Source of the DNA: Gammaproteobacteria bacterium | GTDB lineage: Bacteria; Pseudomonadota; Gammaproteobacteria; GCA-001735895 | Reading direction: 5' to 3' | Length of the DNA: 60,992 bases | Assembly (NCBI GenBank): GCA_030066085.1 | Contig: JASJCI010000041.1 | Coordinates: 1-60,992 of the forward strand | Shown here: piece by piece, positions 1 through 9,453 of the stretch | How the letters are laid out: each line of letters opens with the position of its first letter | Numbering within the stretch: position 1 is the stretch's first letter | Translations under genes and position numbers: made by a program | Notes under the pieces: generated by a model | The model's database searches: none | What the model was told of the DNA's origin: nothing | What the model saw: only the letters and a program-made list of their open reading frames with translations

Positions 1-3000
1 GAGCCGTTGAAGCCATCCATCTGCCAGTTGGCGATCAGGCCGGTTGGCAGGTTGCCGCTGTCGAGTTTCTGGCCATGACCCAGGGTGATTTCGGACGCGC
101 TGCGAACTTCGTCCCAGATGCGCACGTCGTAAAAGGTACCGACGAACTGTTGGCCGACCTGGAATCCGCCTTCCAGCGAATCCTGTTCCTGGCCAAAAAT
201 GATCGATCCGTCTGGCGAAGGTGGCCCCCCGTCGCCGGCCAGCGACTGGCCTGTACGGAATCCAGTGCCTGATTCCAGGCTCGCGCCATCAACATACAGG
301 CTCCAGTCACCACTGGTCGAATCCCAGGAGAAGCTGAGGCTGTGCAGTTCACCGTCCATCAGATCCCGGTAGTCCATCCCGCTGAGGTTAAGTGCCGGTT
401 CGACGGCCCCGTTAAGCAATACGGAGAGCGTTCCGTCATCCACCAGCATCAACAGGAACGCGTTTTGTTGTGCAGCCGTGGCGTAGCTGATCAGCGGATT
501 GAACTCGGTGACCTGGTCGATCGAGAACTGGAAATCCATGGTGAAGCTGGTCAGACCGCCGAGTATCGCCCCGGCATCGGAGTTGACCAGGTAGGCGTCG
601 TTACCACCGTCGTTGTTCAGTTCGATGCCGCTACTCAGATCGGTCGGCGCACCGTTGACCGTGGTGATGTTAACCGTGGTGCTACCGATTGCTTGCAGCG
701 CGCCACCGCTGCCCTGTGCGCCGCTGTTGCCGTCGTCGAAAGTCCAGTCGATCTGCACGCTCGCCGGCGGCGAGCCGCTTGTATTCTCGTAGGCGATTTG
801 CCGCATCGTCTGGTTGACCAGCGCGTTGGTTGCGTTGCCGTTGAAGGTTAAGACCAGGGTACCGGAGCTGTTGGTCGTGACCGTGCCGATAATAGTGCCA
901 CCGACATCGAGATTGCCGCCCTCGGTCAGGATCGCCAGTGTACCGGTCGCGGAAAAAGCATCTTCGCTATTAGCGCCACCATTGCGTACCAGTGTCAGGC
1001 TAGCGCCGTCGAAGTTGTCCGCGGTCGAGAGCTCGGCGTCGTAGATGGTCACGTCGCTGTCGAACACGACCGGGGAGCCGCCCTCGACAAAAGTCGGGTT
1101 GCCGCTGAGAATTCCGGAACCGTCGTCGTCGAAACTCGACGACAGCGTACCGTCTGCATTGAACCGGGCCAACGCCAGATCTGAATTGCCGCCGCTTGCA
1201 TCGGTGCCGGCGAGCACAATACTGCCGTCGTCATCGACGGCGATGTCGAATACCTGGCTACCCTCGCTGCCGATCAACAGACTGGAAATACCACCGCTGC
1301 CGAAACTGTTGTCGATACCGCCATTGGCGTCGTATTTCACGACGGCGAATTCGTTCTGCGAACCGTTGCTGTAATAACCGCTGAGGAGAATCGTGTCATC
1401 CGGTAGCACCTTCACGCTGTGCCCGATGTCGGAAAACGAGCCGATCGGTGTAACCGCGTGGCCAGCGCCGCTGTTGAACGTGGTGTCGTGCACGCCCGCC
1501 GCGGTGAAGCGCACCAGCGCGAAGTCGCTGTCACCGTTGTTGCTCGAACCGCCAACGATGATGCTGCCATCTGACTGCAGTGCCATGCCGTAACCGGTCT
1601 CGGCGCCGCCGAGTACATCGACGGTGGCCATGCCGTCACCGCCGCCGAAGCCGGTATCGAGGTTGCCACTGGCATCGTATTTCGCGATCGCGAAATCGTT
1701 GTTGGAATTACCGCCGACCAGGATGCTGCCGTCGCCGAGCACCTCGACGTTATAGGCATAATCGTTGCCAGCGCCGAAGTCGGTATTGACGATGCCGTCG
1801 CCGCCGCCAAAGGACGGGTCGAGGGCTCCGTTGGCGAGATAACGCACCACCGCGAACTGGTCATTTCCAGAACCCGCAGCGACAATCGAGCCGTCGTCCT
1901 GCACAAAGATATCCCAGATTGCGTCGGTCCCGGGGCTGGCATCGGTAAACACCATGCCGCCGGTGCCGAATCCGGTATCGAGACTGCCGTTCGCGTTATA
2001 GCGCACCAGCGCCATCTCGACACTGCTGCCGGTAAAGCTGCTGCCGCCGACAAGAATCTTGCCATCGTCCTGGACCGTGACGCTGTAGCCCCTGTCGAAA
2101 GTACCACCCAGGTCTTGGACAATCTGGCCACCGCTGCCGAAACCGGTGTCGAACGTACCGTCGGCGTTGTATCGCGTGAGCAGAAAATCGCTGTCGACGC
2201 CGCCCGTTACCGAGAACCCGGCCACCAGGATCTTGCCATCATCCTGGATCGTGACGCTGCTAGCTAAATCGTCGCCGGCGCTGATCGACGTCGTTACCGC
2301 GCCGTCGCCGACGCCGAAGGTCGGCGCAGTGTTACCCGCGCCTATAGCAAAGTTCTGCCCGAACTCGGAGGTGTCGCCGTAAGCCAGCAAATCGTTGCTG
2401 CCAACCTGGGCCGGGGTGTCGATCCGGGTGGCGGTGGCGGTCACGTAATCACCAACATTAAGAGTGACACCACCCAGAACGATATTGTTGAATGAACCGT
2501 CGCCGCTGCCGTTAGTCGTGATAGTGGTCGCACCGAGAAAGTACCTTGCCTCGCCATTGCCCGGATCCTGGGTTCCGCTCGGATTGCCGAAGAATTCGAT
2601 GTGGTACTGGGCATTGTTGCCGTCGGTATCGAGCGTTCCGCTCAAAATCAGGTTAGAACCACTCAGGCCTGCCTCGCTGATGACCGGGAAATTTTGCAGG
2701 TTGTTTTCACCGCCGTCGCTATCGTTGTTATCGTTATTGGTCACCCCGTTGAAACCAAGGTCGATACCCTGCTCGGTGCTGGAGTGAATCGAATTACCCA
2801 GAATGGTGTTACCGGTAACACCATTGAGCATGGCGATGCCGTCGCCTCCCTGGAACGCGATGGTGTTACCGGCGCCGGCCTGGGTGCCGCCAACCAGGTT
2901 GTTGTTGGCCCCGCTCCAGATCAGGATGCCGGTATCGGCATTGCCGAGGTTGTCGCCGGCCGGGTTGGTGCCGATGTAGTTGCCCTGCACGATATTGCCA

Positions 3001-4217
3001 CTGCCGGCGCGCATGTCGATGCCTTCCTCGGCATTGCCGGCAATGATATTCGCGTCTCCCGGCGCGGTACCGCCGATGATATTGTCGCTGCCGGAAACAA
3101 AAATTCCCTCGGCATTACCGGTGCCGGTGGTATCGTCTCCGGCGAGGTTGGTACCGATGTAGTTTCCAACAATCGTATTGCCGCTGGAGTCGATATCGAT
3201 TCCCGACTGGCTGAAGTTATTGATCACGAGGCCGCGAATCGTGCTGCCGTCGCTGCCCGTGTTAAGCCAGATGCCGTCGCCGGAGCCGGGTCCGTGCAAT
3301 TCGACCACCGGCGCATCGGTATAACCCGGCGCGGTCGATCCGTCGATCGTGACCTGTCGGGTAATATCAGGCAGGGCGCTGACCAGGTTGATCGTGCCGG
3401 CAACACCGAACTCGATCGTGTCGCCGCCGCTGCCGCTGTTGACCTGGGTGATCGCGTCGCGCAGCGAGCCGGCCCCGGCATCGGCCAGCGTGCTGACCGT
3501 GTAGGTTGCAAAGGTACCCTGGTATTCCTGCTGCATCTCGGCACTGACCGCGACCCGGCTTTCCACCTGGCCGACGTTGAATTCGAGCGCCCAGTCGCCG
3601 CCAAGGCTGGCATGCCCGGTCAGGTCGGTGGACGCGGCGACGTCGGTCAGGGTCAGGCTGCTGATCTCGCTGATCAGGCCCTGGCCCGCTTCGGTCTCGG
3701 CGAGGTTACAGCCGTAGATCAGGATATCGCCGGTTTCGGCGAAAGAATTCGCCCACAGGGCTACCTTGAGATTGTTGTCTTGCAGCGTTGTCGCGTTCAG
3801 CGTGCTGTTGCCGAGCTGCAGGCTGCCGTCGTCGCCGTGGGAAATAATATGCACCGCGTTGAGATCATCGCGCCCGGAGAGAAACTCGGAGATCTCCTCG
3901 ATACCGTCCTTGTCGCTGTCGAGCACGACCACTTCGATGTGGCGACTGTCGTCGCCGTTGGCGCGCAGGTCGTCGACGATTTGCTCATAGTTGTCGACGC
4001 TGGCGTCGACGAACGCGATTTCGTGCGAGCGTTGCTCGGCGGCGCTGTCACCGGTATCCGCCTGCTGCGACGATCCCTCGATATCGGCGTAGATGGCCGA
4101 GGAATCGAGCGCGGTGTCGATCAGGCCCTCGATCCCGCCGGAAAACAGGCGCCGCTCCTCGAGTTCCTCGAAGATGAATTTCGACTCCTGTCGTTTTTTC
4201 GGGGGCGTGCTGCTCAT
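1..4217 (-). CDS. Giant LEPR-XLL-like/DUF4347/delta-60/LamG surface protein, N-terminal ~1405 residues (partial)
   Basis: An open frame runs from the ATG at 4217 off the left edge without a stop, so only the N-terminal part is seen. Order of domains by my reading: residues 14-28 a motif of the LEPR-XLL type (EELEERRLFSG), residues 66-218 DUF4347 (HIISHG at 123-128, YGCNLA at 168-173), then right-handed beta-helix repeats rich in GNxIG/NxI patterns (about 3460-2780), seven delta-60 repeats (QDDGKILVAG type, about 2290-1110), a cadherin-like stretch, and a LamG/concanavalin-like domain (RIWDEVRSASEI, about 640-1). No classical signal peptide is visible. Proteins with this layout are typically very large exported adhesins or matrix proteins (family knowledge). 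It lies directly downstream of an export gene set on the same strand, which suggests that it is the cargo (inference). Confidence 0.8.
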   Translation of the reverse strand, partial: MSSTPPKKRQESKFIFEELEERRLFSGGIEGLIDTALDSSAIYADIEGSSQQADTGDSAAEQRSHEIAFVDASVDNYEQIVDDLRANGDDSRHIEVVVLDSDKDGIEEISEFLSGRDDLNAVHIISHGDDGSLQLGNSTLNATTLQDNNLKVALWANSFAETGDILIYGCNLAETEAGQGLISEISSLTLTDVAASTDLTGHASLGGDWALEFNVGQVESRVAVSAEMQQEYQGTFATYTVSTLADAGAGSLRDAITQVNSGSGGDTIEFGVAGTINLVSALPDITRQVTIDGSTAPGYTDAPVVELHGPGSGDGIWLNTGSDGSTIRGLVINNFSQSGIDIDSSGNTIVGNYIGTNLAGDDTTGTGNAEGIFVSGSDNIIGGTAPGDANIIAGNAEEGIDMRAGSGNIVQGNYIGTNPAGDNLGNADTGILIWSGANNNLVGGTQAGAGNTIAFQGGDGIAMLNGVTGNTILGNSIHSSTEQGIDLGFNGVTNNDNNDSDGGENNLQNFPVISEAGLSGSNLILSGTLDTDGNNAQYHIEFFGNPSGTQDPGNGEARYFLGATTITTNGSGDGSFNNIVLGGVTLNVGDYVTATATRIDTPAQVGSNDLLAYGDTSEFGQNFAIGAGNTAPTFGVGDGAVTTSISAGDDLASSVTIQDDGKILVAGFSVTGGVDSDFLLTRYNADGTFDTGFGSGGQIVQDLGGTFDRGYSVTVQDDGKILVGGSSFTGSSVEMALVRYNANGSLDTGFGTGGMVFTDASPGTDAIWDIFVQDDGSIVAAGSGNDQFAVVRYLANGALDPSFGGGDGIVNTDFGAGNDYAYNVEVLGDGSILVGGNSNNDFAIAKYDASGNLDTGFGGGDGMATVDVLGGAETGYGMALQSDGSIIVGGSSNNGDSDFALVRFTAAGVHDTTFNSGAGHAVTPIGSFSDIGHSVKVLPDDTILLSGYYSNGSQNEFAVVKYDANGGIDNSFGSGGISSLLIGSEGSQVFDIAVDDDGSIVLAGTDASGGNSDLALARFNADGTLSSSFDDDGSGILSGNPTFVEGGSPVVFDSDVTIYDAELSTADNFDGASLTLVRNGGANSEDAFSATGTLAILTEGGNLDVGGTIIGTVTTNSSGTLVLTFNGNATNALVNQTMRQIAYENTSGSPPASVQIDWTFDDGNSGAQGSGGALQAIGSTTVNITTVNGAPTDLSSGIELNNDGGNDAYLVNSDAGAILGGLTSFTMDFQFSIDQVTEFNPLISYATAAQQNAFLLMLVDDGTLSVLLNGAVEPALNLSGMDYRDLMDGELHSLSFSWDSTSGDWSLYVDGASLESGTGFRTGQSLAGDGGPPSPDGSIIFGQEQDSLEGGFQVGQQFVGTFYDVRIWDEVRSASEITLGHGQKLDSGNLPTGLIANWQMDGFNG

Positions 4218-4247
4218 AGGGCTTCTAGGACCACTCGACAATAGAAG

Positions 4248-4267
4248 CGGACCGCGCAGGCGGTCCG
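4248..4267 (-). promoter_or_regulatory. Perfect 8-bp hairpin in the 5' leader of the giant gene
   Basis: CGGACCGC and GCGGTCCG flank a 4-nt loop about 30 nt upstream of the giant gene's ATG. No U-run follows on the minus strand, so it is a poor rho-independent terminator. A TATACT sequence lies further upstream but no matching -35 was found. It may shape the mRNA leader or partly separate the cargo gene from the export operon. Confidence 0.4.
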
Positions 4268-4370
4268 ACTATGAGTATAGAAAGCGCGCGCTGCCCTACC
4301 CTGATCCGACCCCGATTCGGCCGGATTAATTGAATAAACTGTGACTGGCTGCACAGGTTCATCGGCATTC

Positions 4371-5309
4371 CTACTGCGTCACCGTGTCCGCCGGCAGCGC
4401 GCCGTACAGGCCGGCGCCACCCGACACCGGGGCGTCGAAGCCGAACTGGGCGATGCAGTTGACGCCGCCGACCAGCTGGTCGTCCGGGTTGGGCAGCTCC
4501 ATGCGCACGGTGAAACTGCCGCTGGCCGGGTCGATCAACTGGTCCACCAGCGTAACGGTGGCAGTAAAGACCTGGTTCGCCGGCTGTTCCGGGTAGATCT
4601 CGACCTGCATACCCTTCTCGATCAGGCCGAAGAACTCGGTCGGCGCGATCAGCTCGACCTTGAGCGGGTCGACCTGCGCCAGCTTCATGATGCTGCGGTC
4701 GCGTACCGACTCGCCGACCTCGGCGTAACGGTCGACGACGATGCCGTCGATCGGGCTTTTCAGGGTCCTGAGTTCGAGCTGGGTCATCGCGAGCTCGAGG
4801 TTGACCTCGGCGATGCGTTTTTTCTCGCGCGCCTTGTTGAGTTCGATCTGCGCCAGCGCAACCTCGGTTTCGGCCTTGTCCTTTTCGTACTGCGATACCG
4901 AGTTCTGTTCCAGCAGCTCGGCCATGCGCTTGAGGTAGCGCTTGGCATAACGCAGCTGCTCGCGCCGATTCTGGATGTCGCTGTCCGACTTCGCCTGCAG
5001 CCGCGCCAGCTTGACCCGCGCGCGCTCGACCGAGGCTTCCAGCTGGGCCAGCGGCTGGCCCCGTTTGACGACGTCACCGGTCTCGACCAGGATGTCTTCC
5101 AGCACCGAGTCCACCGCGCTGCTGAGCTCGACGTACACCTCGGGCTTGACCAGGCAGTCCAGTTCGGCGCCGCGCGCGCCGAAGGCCGCGCCCAGTAGCA
5201 CCAGCAGCAGCAACGCCACCAACGGCCTGTGCAGGGCTGTGCGTGCACGCGCCGCTACGCGTGCCCGGCTCCGGCAGTGATTCGGAATTCTTGTTAGTTC
5301 GTTTTTCAT
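4371..5309 (-). CDS. HlyD/RND-type periplasmic adaptor (membrane fusion protein)
   Basis: 312 residues. Residues 30-48 form an N-terminal hydrophobic segment acting as signal peptide or anchor. Residues 55-92 and 180-215 are the two halves of a biotinyl-lipoyl-like domain (SAVDSVLEDILVETGDVV and SPIDGIVVDRYAEVGE), separated by a long helical hairpin at about 93-180; a beta-barrel region follows. This is the standard plan of periplasmic adaptors that join an inner-membrane motor to a TolC-type channel. Its ATG overlaps the stop of the SecA-like gene by 4 bp (ATGA), indicating translational coupling. It is the last gene of a five-gene export operon and the one nearest the giant protein gene. 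It is unusually short for a type I secretion adaptor (usually over 400 residues) and closer in size to RND/MacA-like adaptors. Confidence 0.85.
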   Translation of the reverse strand: MKNELTRIPNHCRSRARVAARARTALHRPLVALLLLVLLGAAFGARGAELDCLVKPEVYVELSSAVDSVLEDILVETGDVVKRGQPLAQLEASVERARVKLARLQAKSDSDIQNRREQLRYAKRYLKRMAELLEQNSVSQYEKDKAETEVALAQIELNKAREKKRIAEVNLELAMTQLELRTLKSPIDGIVVDRYAEVGESVRDRSIMKLAQVDPLKVELIAPTEFFGLIEKGMQVEIYPEQPANQVFTATVTLVDQLIDPASGSFTVRMELPNPDDQLVGGVNCIAQFGFDAPVSGGAGLYGALPADTVTQ

Positions 5310-7303
5310 TCAAACCTCCCGGCAAATGCCAGGGTTCGACGCATGCGTGCGTCCTGCTTGGTCAACTGCTTGCGAATACGGGCTTGCCGGCGCTCGTAAC
5401 GCCACTGCGCGAAGCGCAGCAGCCCGCGGACCGGCCAGCGCGGCAGCGGCCGGGTATTAGAGCAAAATCGCCCCAGCACGCCGAGGATCGCGGGCGGATA
5501 GGCCGCCCCGAGCGCCTCGTCCGCGAGCGACAGGATGGCCTCGGCGCTGCCGGGGTCACCCTGGCGCGCGCTGCGGCCGTACAGCTGGCGATCGACGCGG
5601 TAGGAATCGTTCAGGCACAGCGACAGCACGTGCAGTCCGCCGGCTGCCTCGACGCCGTCGCCGAGCGCGATATCGGTGCCGCGGCCGGCCATGTTGGTCG
5701 CCACCGTGACTGCCCCCGGATCACCCGCGCGCGCGATGATCTCGGCTTCCTCGCGATCCTGCTTGGCGTTCAGCACGCGGTGCTCGATACCGGCTTCGCC
5801 GAGCCAGGCGCCGACCTGCTCGGACTGCTCCACCGAGTGGGTGCCGATCAGCACCGGCCGGCCCGCGCGCGTCATTTGCTCGACCCGCGCCAGCAGTTCG
5901 CGCTGCTGGGCGCCAGGGTCGCGATAGACGCGCTCGCCGAGGAATTTACGCCGCGAGGGTTTGTGCGTGGCGACGCGCGCCACCTCGAGGCCGTACACCC
6001 GGTGCAGCTCCGCGGATACTTCCTGCACCGTACCCGAGGTGCCGCCGAGGCGCAGGTAGCGGCTGAAAAAACGCTGGTAGCTGATACGCGCCTGCGGCTC
6101 GCGCTGCTCGCTGATCAGGCAGCCCTCCTTGGCCTCGATCATCTGGTGCAGGCCCTGCTCCCAGGCGCGGTCCGGCATCGCGCGGCCGGTCGACGCGTCG
6201 ATGATCTGCACCTTGTCGTCGACCACCATGTATTCGCGGTCGCGCCGGTAGAAGTGAATTGCCGCCAGCGCCTGCTTGACCAACGCGTTGCGCTTGCGTT
6301 CGTTGCGCCACAGTGACGCCAGGCCGTCAACCTGCTCGGCGAGTTTTTCCTCGCCCACCGGGGTCAGGTCGACGCGCCGCGCGCGCGAGTCCAGCCGGTA
6401 CTCGACGTCGGCCTCCAGCGAGCCGGCCAGGTAAAGCGCGTCGCTGTAGGTCTCCGGCGCATCCTCGCCCGGTACGCTGCGGGTAATGATCAGCGGCGTA
6501 TTGGCCTCGTCGATCAGTACCGAATCGGCCTCGTCGACGATCGCGAAGCACAGCCCGCGCAACAGCAGGCCGCCTTCTTTCGCCTGCTCCTGCCGACGGC
6601 GGATTTCACGGTACTGGAAACTGAGGTCACCGGTATCCTCGCCCATCGCGATGCGATCGCGCAGGTAATCGAAGGCCAGCTGCTTGTTGGTGGTGTGCAC
6701 GATATCGGCGCGGTAGGCTTCGGCGCACTCGGCCGGCGACATGCCTTCGACCACGGCGCTGGCGGACAGGCCCAGCCGGCGGTACAGCGGCAGCAGGATG
6801 TCGCGGTCGCGTGCGGCGAGGTAATCGTTGGCGGTGATCACGTGCACCGGAATTCCCGCAAGCGCGGCGGTACAGGCCGGCAGGGTCGTGGTCAGGGTTT
6901 TACCCTCGCCGGTCATCATTTCCGCCAGCATGCCGTTCAGCATCAGCCAGCCGCCGTAGAGCTGGGTGTCGAAATGGCGTTTACCGAGACTGCGCGCGGC
7001 GGCTTCGCGGATCGCCGCGAAGGCCTCGATCATCAGCGGCTCGACCAGCCCCTGGCGGTGCAGCTGGTAGCGCAGTTCGCGCAGCACCGCGTCGAGTCCT
7101 TCATCGCTGCTTTGCTGCAGCACTTCGTCGTAATGCTTCACCCGCCGCGCGATATCGCGCTGGCTGCCGCGCCGGCGCGTCAGGCGCGTGCCGATGCGAT
7201 CGAGCCAGCCGGCGAGGCTGCGTTCCAGCTCGTTCAGCTCGGGCTCGATCCGCTGCGGGTAGCTGCCGAGGCTCATGCCGGGTCTGATCGACAGGTCAGA
7301 CAT
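5306..7303 (-). CDS. SecA-like accessory ATPase lacking the C-terminal SecA domains
   Basis: 665 residues against about 850-900 for housekeeping SecA. Visible SecA features: Walker A TGEGKT at 131-136, TANDYLAARD at 157-166, DEAD at 257-260 followed by SVLIDEANTPLIIT, a preprotein-cross-linking-like insertion with GLHQMIEAKEG (384-394), NMAGRGTD at 537-544 and YGRSARQGD at 575-583 (canonical SecA has RGRSGRQGD). After the second nucleotide-binding domain only about 80 basic residues remain, so the helical scaffold with its two-helix finger, the helical wing and the zinc tail are absent or replaced. It is therefore not the general secretion motor. It overlaps the upstream protease-adaptor gene by 8 bp (ATGTCTGA) and the downstream adaptor by 4 bp. 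I infer it drives or gates export of the neighbouring giant protein. Confidence 0.9.
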   Translation of the reverse strand: MSDLSIRPGMSLGSYPQRIEPELNELERSLAGWLDRIGTRLTRRRGSQRDIARRVKHYDEVLQQSSDEGLDAVLRELRYQLHRQGLVEPLMIEAFAAIREAAARSLGKRHFDTQLYGGWLMLNGMLAEMMTGEGKTLTTTLPACTAALAGIPVHVITANDYLAARDRDILLPLYRRLGLSASAVVEGMSPAECAEAYRADIVHTTNKQLAFDYLRDRIAMGEDTGDLSFQYREIRRRQEQAKEGGLLLRGLCFAIVDEADSVLIDEANTPLIITRSVPGEDAPETYSDALYLAGSLEADVEYRLDSRARRVDLTPVGEEKLAEQVDGLASLWRNERKRNALVKQALAAIHFYRRDREYMVVDDKVQIIDASTGRAMPDRAWEQGLHQMIEAKEGCLISEQREPQARISYQRFFSRYLRLGGTSGTVQEVSAELHRVYGLEVARVATHKPSRRKFLGERVYRDPGAQQRELLARVEQMTRAGRPVLIGTHSVEQSEQVGAWLGEAGIEHRVLNAKQDREEAEIIARAGDPGAVTVATNMAGRGTDIALGDGVEAAGGLHVLSLCLNDSYRVDRQLYGRSARQGDPGSAEAILSLADEALGAAYPPAILGVLGRFCSNTRPLPRWPVRGLLRFAQWRYERRQARIRKQLTKQDARMRRTLAFAGRFE

Positions 7304-9443
7304 CGAACTGCCTCAGGAACACCTGGCGCACGCGCCGGTACCACTGGCTGGCGAGCGATTCGCTGCCGTGATCGATGCGCACCCAGGCGCGCGTACCGAG
7401 CGGCACCTGCGTATCGCCGAAGTCCGGCTGCAAATCGACCAGGAACACCTTTTCGCCGCTGGCCAGCTCGACGTCGGTGCCGGGCTTGACCACGAAACGG
7501 CCGCCGCCATCGACCGCCAGCGCCGCCGCCGGCAGGAACGGCGTGGCTTCCGGCGCCTGGCGCAGGATGACGGCAGCGAACTCCGTTGCGGGACGGTTGG
7601 CGAAACGCACGCGCACATCGGCCACGCGCTCGCGCAGCTGGCCGATGTGATCCTGGCGCACCGCCATGCGCACGGTCGGCGGCTGGTCGTCGAGGATGTA
7701 ACCCAGCACCTCGCCCTTGCGCACGAAGCGACCCGGCAGGTCCGACGCGTCCGGGATGACGAGGCGCCCGGTCTTGTCCGCGGTCAGCGTCAGCTCGGCC
7801 GCCTTGTCGCGGATGAAGCGCAGTTCCGACTCGGCCACGCTCAGCTCCTCGGCGACGATACCGGCCTCGATGTGGCTGCGCGCGCGGCCGGCGCGGTGGC
7901 GCGCCTCGAGCTCGCGCACGCGCGCTTCGGCGATCGCCAGCTGGCTGCGCAGCAGCGGATCGCGTAACGAGAGCACGCGGGTTCCCGCCGCCACCCATTG
8001 CTGGTTGGCGACCGCGAGTTCACCGACGAAGCCGTCGTGTTCGGCGCGCAGGTGGGCATCGTCCGGCTGCTGCACGACGCCTTCGCTGAGGGTGTAGGCC
8101 GGCACCGGCATGAAACCGACCAGGCCGACCAGCACCACGGAGATTGTGCTGCTGGTGGCATAGGCCCGTCCCCGGCTGCGCTCGAGCGATGGACTGCTGA
8201 CCAGAAAGCGCAGTCCCTTCGACAGCGGCAGCAGGATCTGCAGGCCGATCAGCCAGCCTGCCAGCAACAGGCCGGGGTAGAAGAAGTGTTCGGTGACCAC
8301 GGTGACGATGAACCACAGGATCGCCAGCCGGTAGGCCGCCGACGCCAGCCCGTAGCCGAGGAACCAGCCCGCTTCGCCCGGCGCGCTGACCGGCGATACC
8401 GCGTCGCGCAGGCCGAACCCGTAACGCTGGACGAGATAAAGCCAGTAGCGTGACGCGCGCTGGAACAGGTTCGGGATCGCGACCAGGTCGGCGAGAATGT
8501 AGTAGCCGTCGTACTTCAATAACGGGTTGCCGTTGAAAAACAGCGACGACACGCCGCCGATCACGAACAGGTTGAAACCGATGTCGCGCACCACGCCGGG
8601 TTCGGCGGCGAGGAACAGCAGCAGCCCGATGGCGGCCACCGCACCCTCGACCAGGATGCCCGCCGCGCTGACGAGCACGCGCTTCCACGGGTTGCGAAAA
8701 TGGGTCGCGGTCGAGACGTTGACGTAGGGCACCGGCATGAACAGCAGGAAATTGATGCCCATCTCGTGCACTTCGCCACCCTCGAGCTTGGCGCTGAACG
8801 CGTGCCCCAGCTCGTGCAGGAACTTGACCGGCGGATACAGCAGGAACATCAGCAGCAGGTTGTACGGCGACAGCGCATTGAGCGTGAAATGGGCGCCGAT
8901 CTCGCCCCAGTGACGCGCGGCCTGCACCGCTGCAGCCACGATCAGCAGCACCCACGCGACCGCTACCGGGCGGCTGAAGATCCAGCCGACTTTGGCAAAA
9001 TGGCGGTTGAGAAAATCCTCCGGATCCCACAGCGCGAAGCGCAGCGCCACCGGGTTGGCAAAACGCTGGCGGCGTTTGGCGGACTTTTCACGCTCACCGC
9101 GCTCGAACAGTTCCTCGACGTCGGTGCGTACTTCGCACTTCATCAGGTCCGCGTTATGCAACCGGCCGAGCAGGTCGACGATTTCCTCCTGCCCCGGGGC
9201 AAATTCTTCCAGCCGCTGCTCGATCACGGCATGAATGTCCGCCACCGTGAGATGGCCGTCCATCATGCCGATGAATTCGTAGGCCGCCGGGTTGAAGCGG
9301 TGGCTGCGGCCGGTGGCGGTGTTTTCCAGCAGGTACCAGATCAGGCCGCGGTAATCGTGCCGATGCACCTGCACCTGTTCCTGCAGGCGCGGCTTCAGCT
9401 TCGCCACCCGGTACCAGTGCGGGCTGTTGCTGCCGTCACTCAT
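7296..9443 (-). CDS. PqqD-like / M50 metalloprotease / HlyD-like fusion membrane protein
   Basis: 715 residues in three parts. Residues about 20-115 resemble a PqqD-type peptide-binding winged helix (YLLENTATGRSHRFNPAAYEF, then a helical DLLGRLHNADLM segment). Residues about 150-450 are a polytopic membrane domain of the site-2/M50 type, with HELGH at 210-214 and the second metal motif NGNPLLKYDGY at 304-314 (Asp312). Residues about 450-715 form a periplasmic HlyD-like adaptor with a helical hairpin. Both zinc motifs are intact, so proteolytic activity is plausible. PqqD-like domains bind leader peptides in RiPP systems and M50 enzymes cut within membranes (family knowledge). A role in recognising and trimming the exported cargo is inference. 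It sits 10 bp after the GAF-adaptor gene and overlaps the SecA-like gene by 8 bp. Confidence 0.85.
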   Translation of the reverse strand: MSDGSNSPHWYRVAKLKPRLQEQVQVHRHDYRGLIWYLLENTATGRSHRFNPAAYEFIGMMDGHLTVADIHAVIEQRLEEFAPGQEEIVDLLGRLHNADLMKCEVRTDVEELFERGEREKSAKRRQRFANPVALRFALWDPEDFLNRHFAKVGWIFSRPVAVAWVLLIVAAAVQAARHWGEIGAHFTLNALSPYNLLLMFLLYPPVKFLHELGHAFSAKLEGGEVHEMGINFLLFMPVPYVNVSTATHFRNPWKRVLVSAAGILVEGAVAAIGLLLFLAAEPGVVRDIGFNLFVIGGVSSLFFNGNPLLKYDGYYILADLVAIPNLFQRASRYWLYLVQRYGFGLRDAVSPVSAPGEAGWFLGYGLASAAYRLAILWFIVTVVTEHFFYPGLLLAGWLIGLQILLPLSKGLRFLVSSPSLERSRGRAYATSSTISVVLVGLVGFMPVPAYTLSEGVVQQPDDAHLRAEHDGFVGELAVANQQWVAAGTRVLSLRDPLLRSQLAIAEARVRELEARHRAGRARSHIEAGIVAEELSVAESELRFIRDKAAELTLTADKTGRLVIPDASDLPGRFVRKGEVLGYILDDQPPTVRMAVRQDHIGQLRERVADVRVRFANRPATEFAAVILRQAPEATPFLPAAALAVDGGGRFVVKPGTDVELASGEKVFLVDLQPDFGDTQVPLGTRAWVRIDHGSESLASQWYRRVRQVFLRQFDV

Positions 9444-9453
9444 CGCCGTAACC

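Noticed and set aside
1110-2290. Possible tandem DNA repeat or CRISPR-like array
   Set aside because: The periodicity comes from delta-60 protein repeats of the giant gene; units vary in length and sequence, with no constant repeat and spacer.
2601-4244. Long plus-strand open frame opposite the giant gene
   Set aside because: It lacks any family signature, and the opposite frame gives clear DUF4347 and beta-helix sequence; long antisense frames are expected at this GC content.
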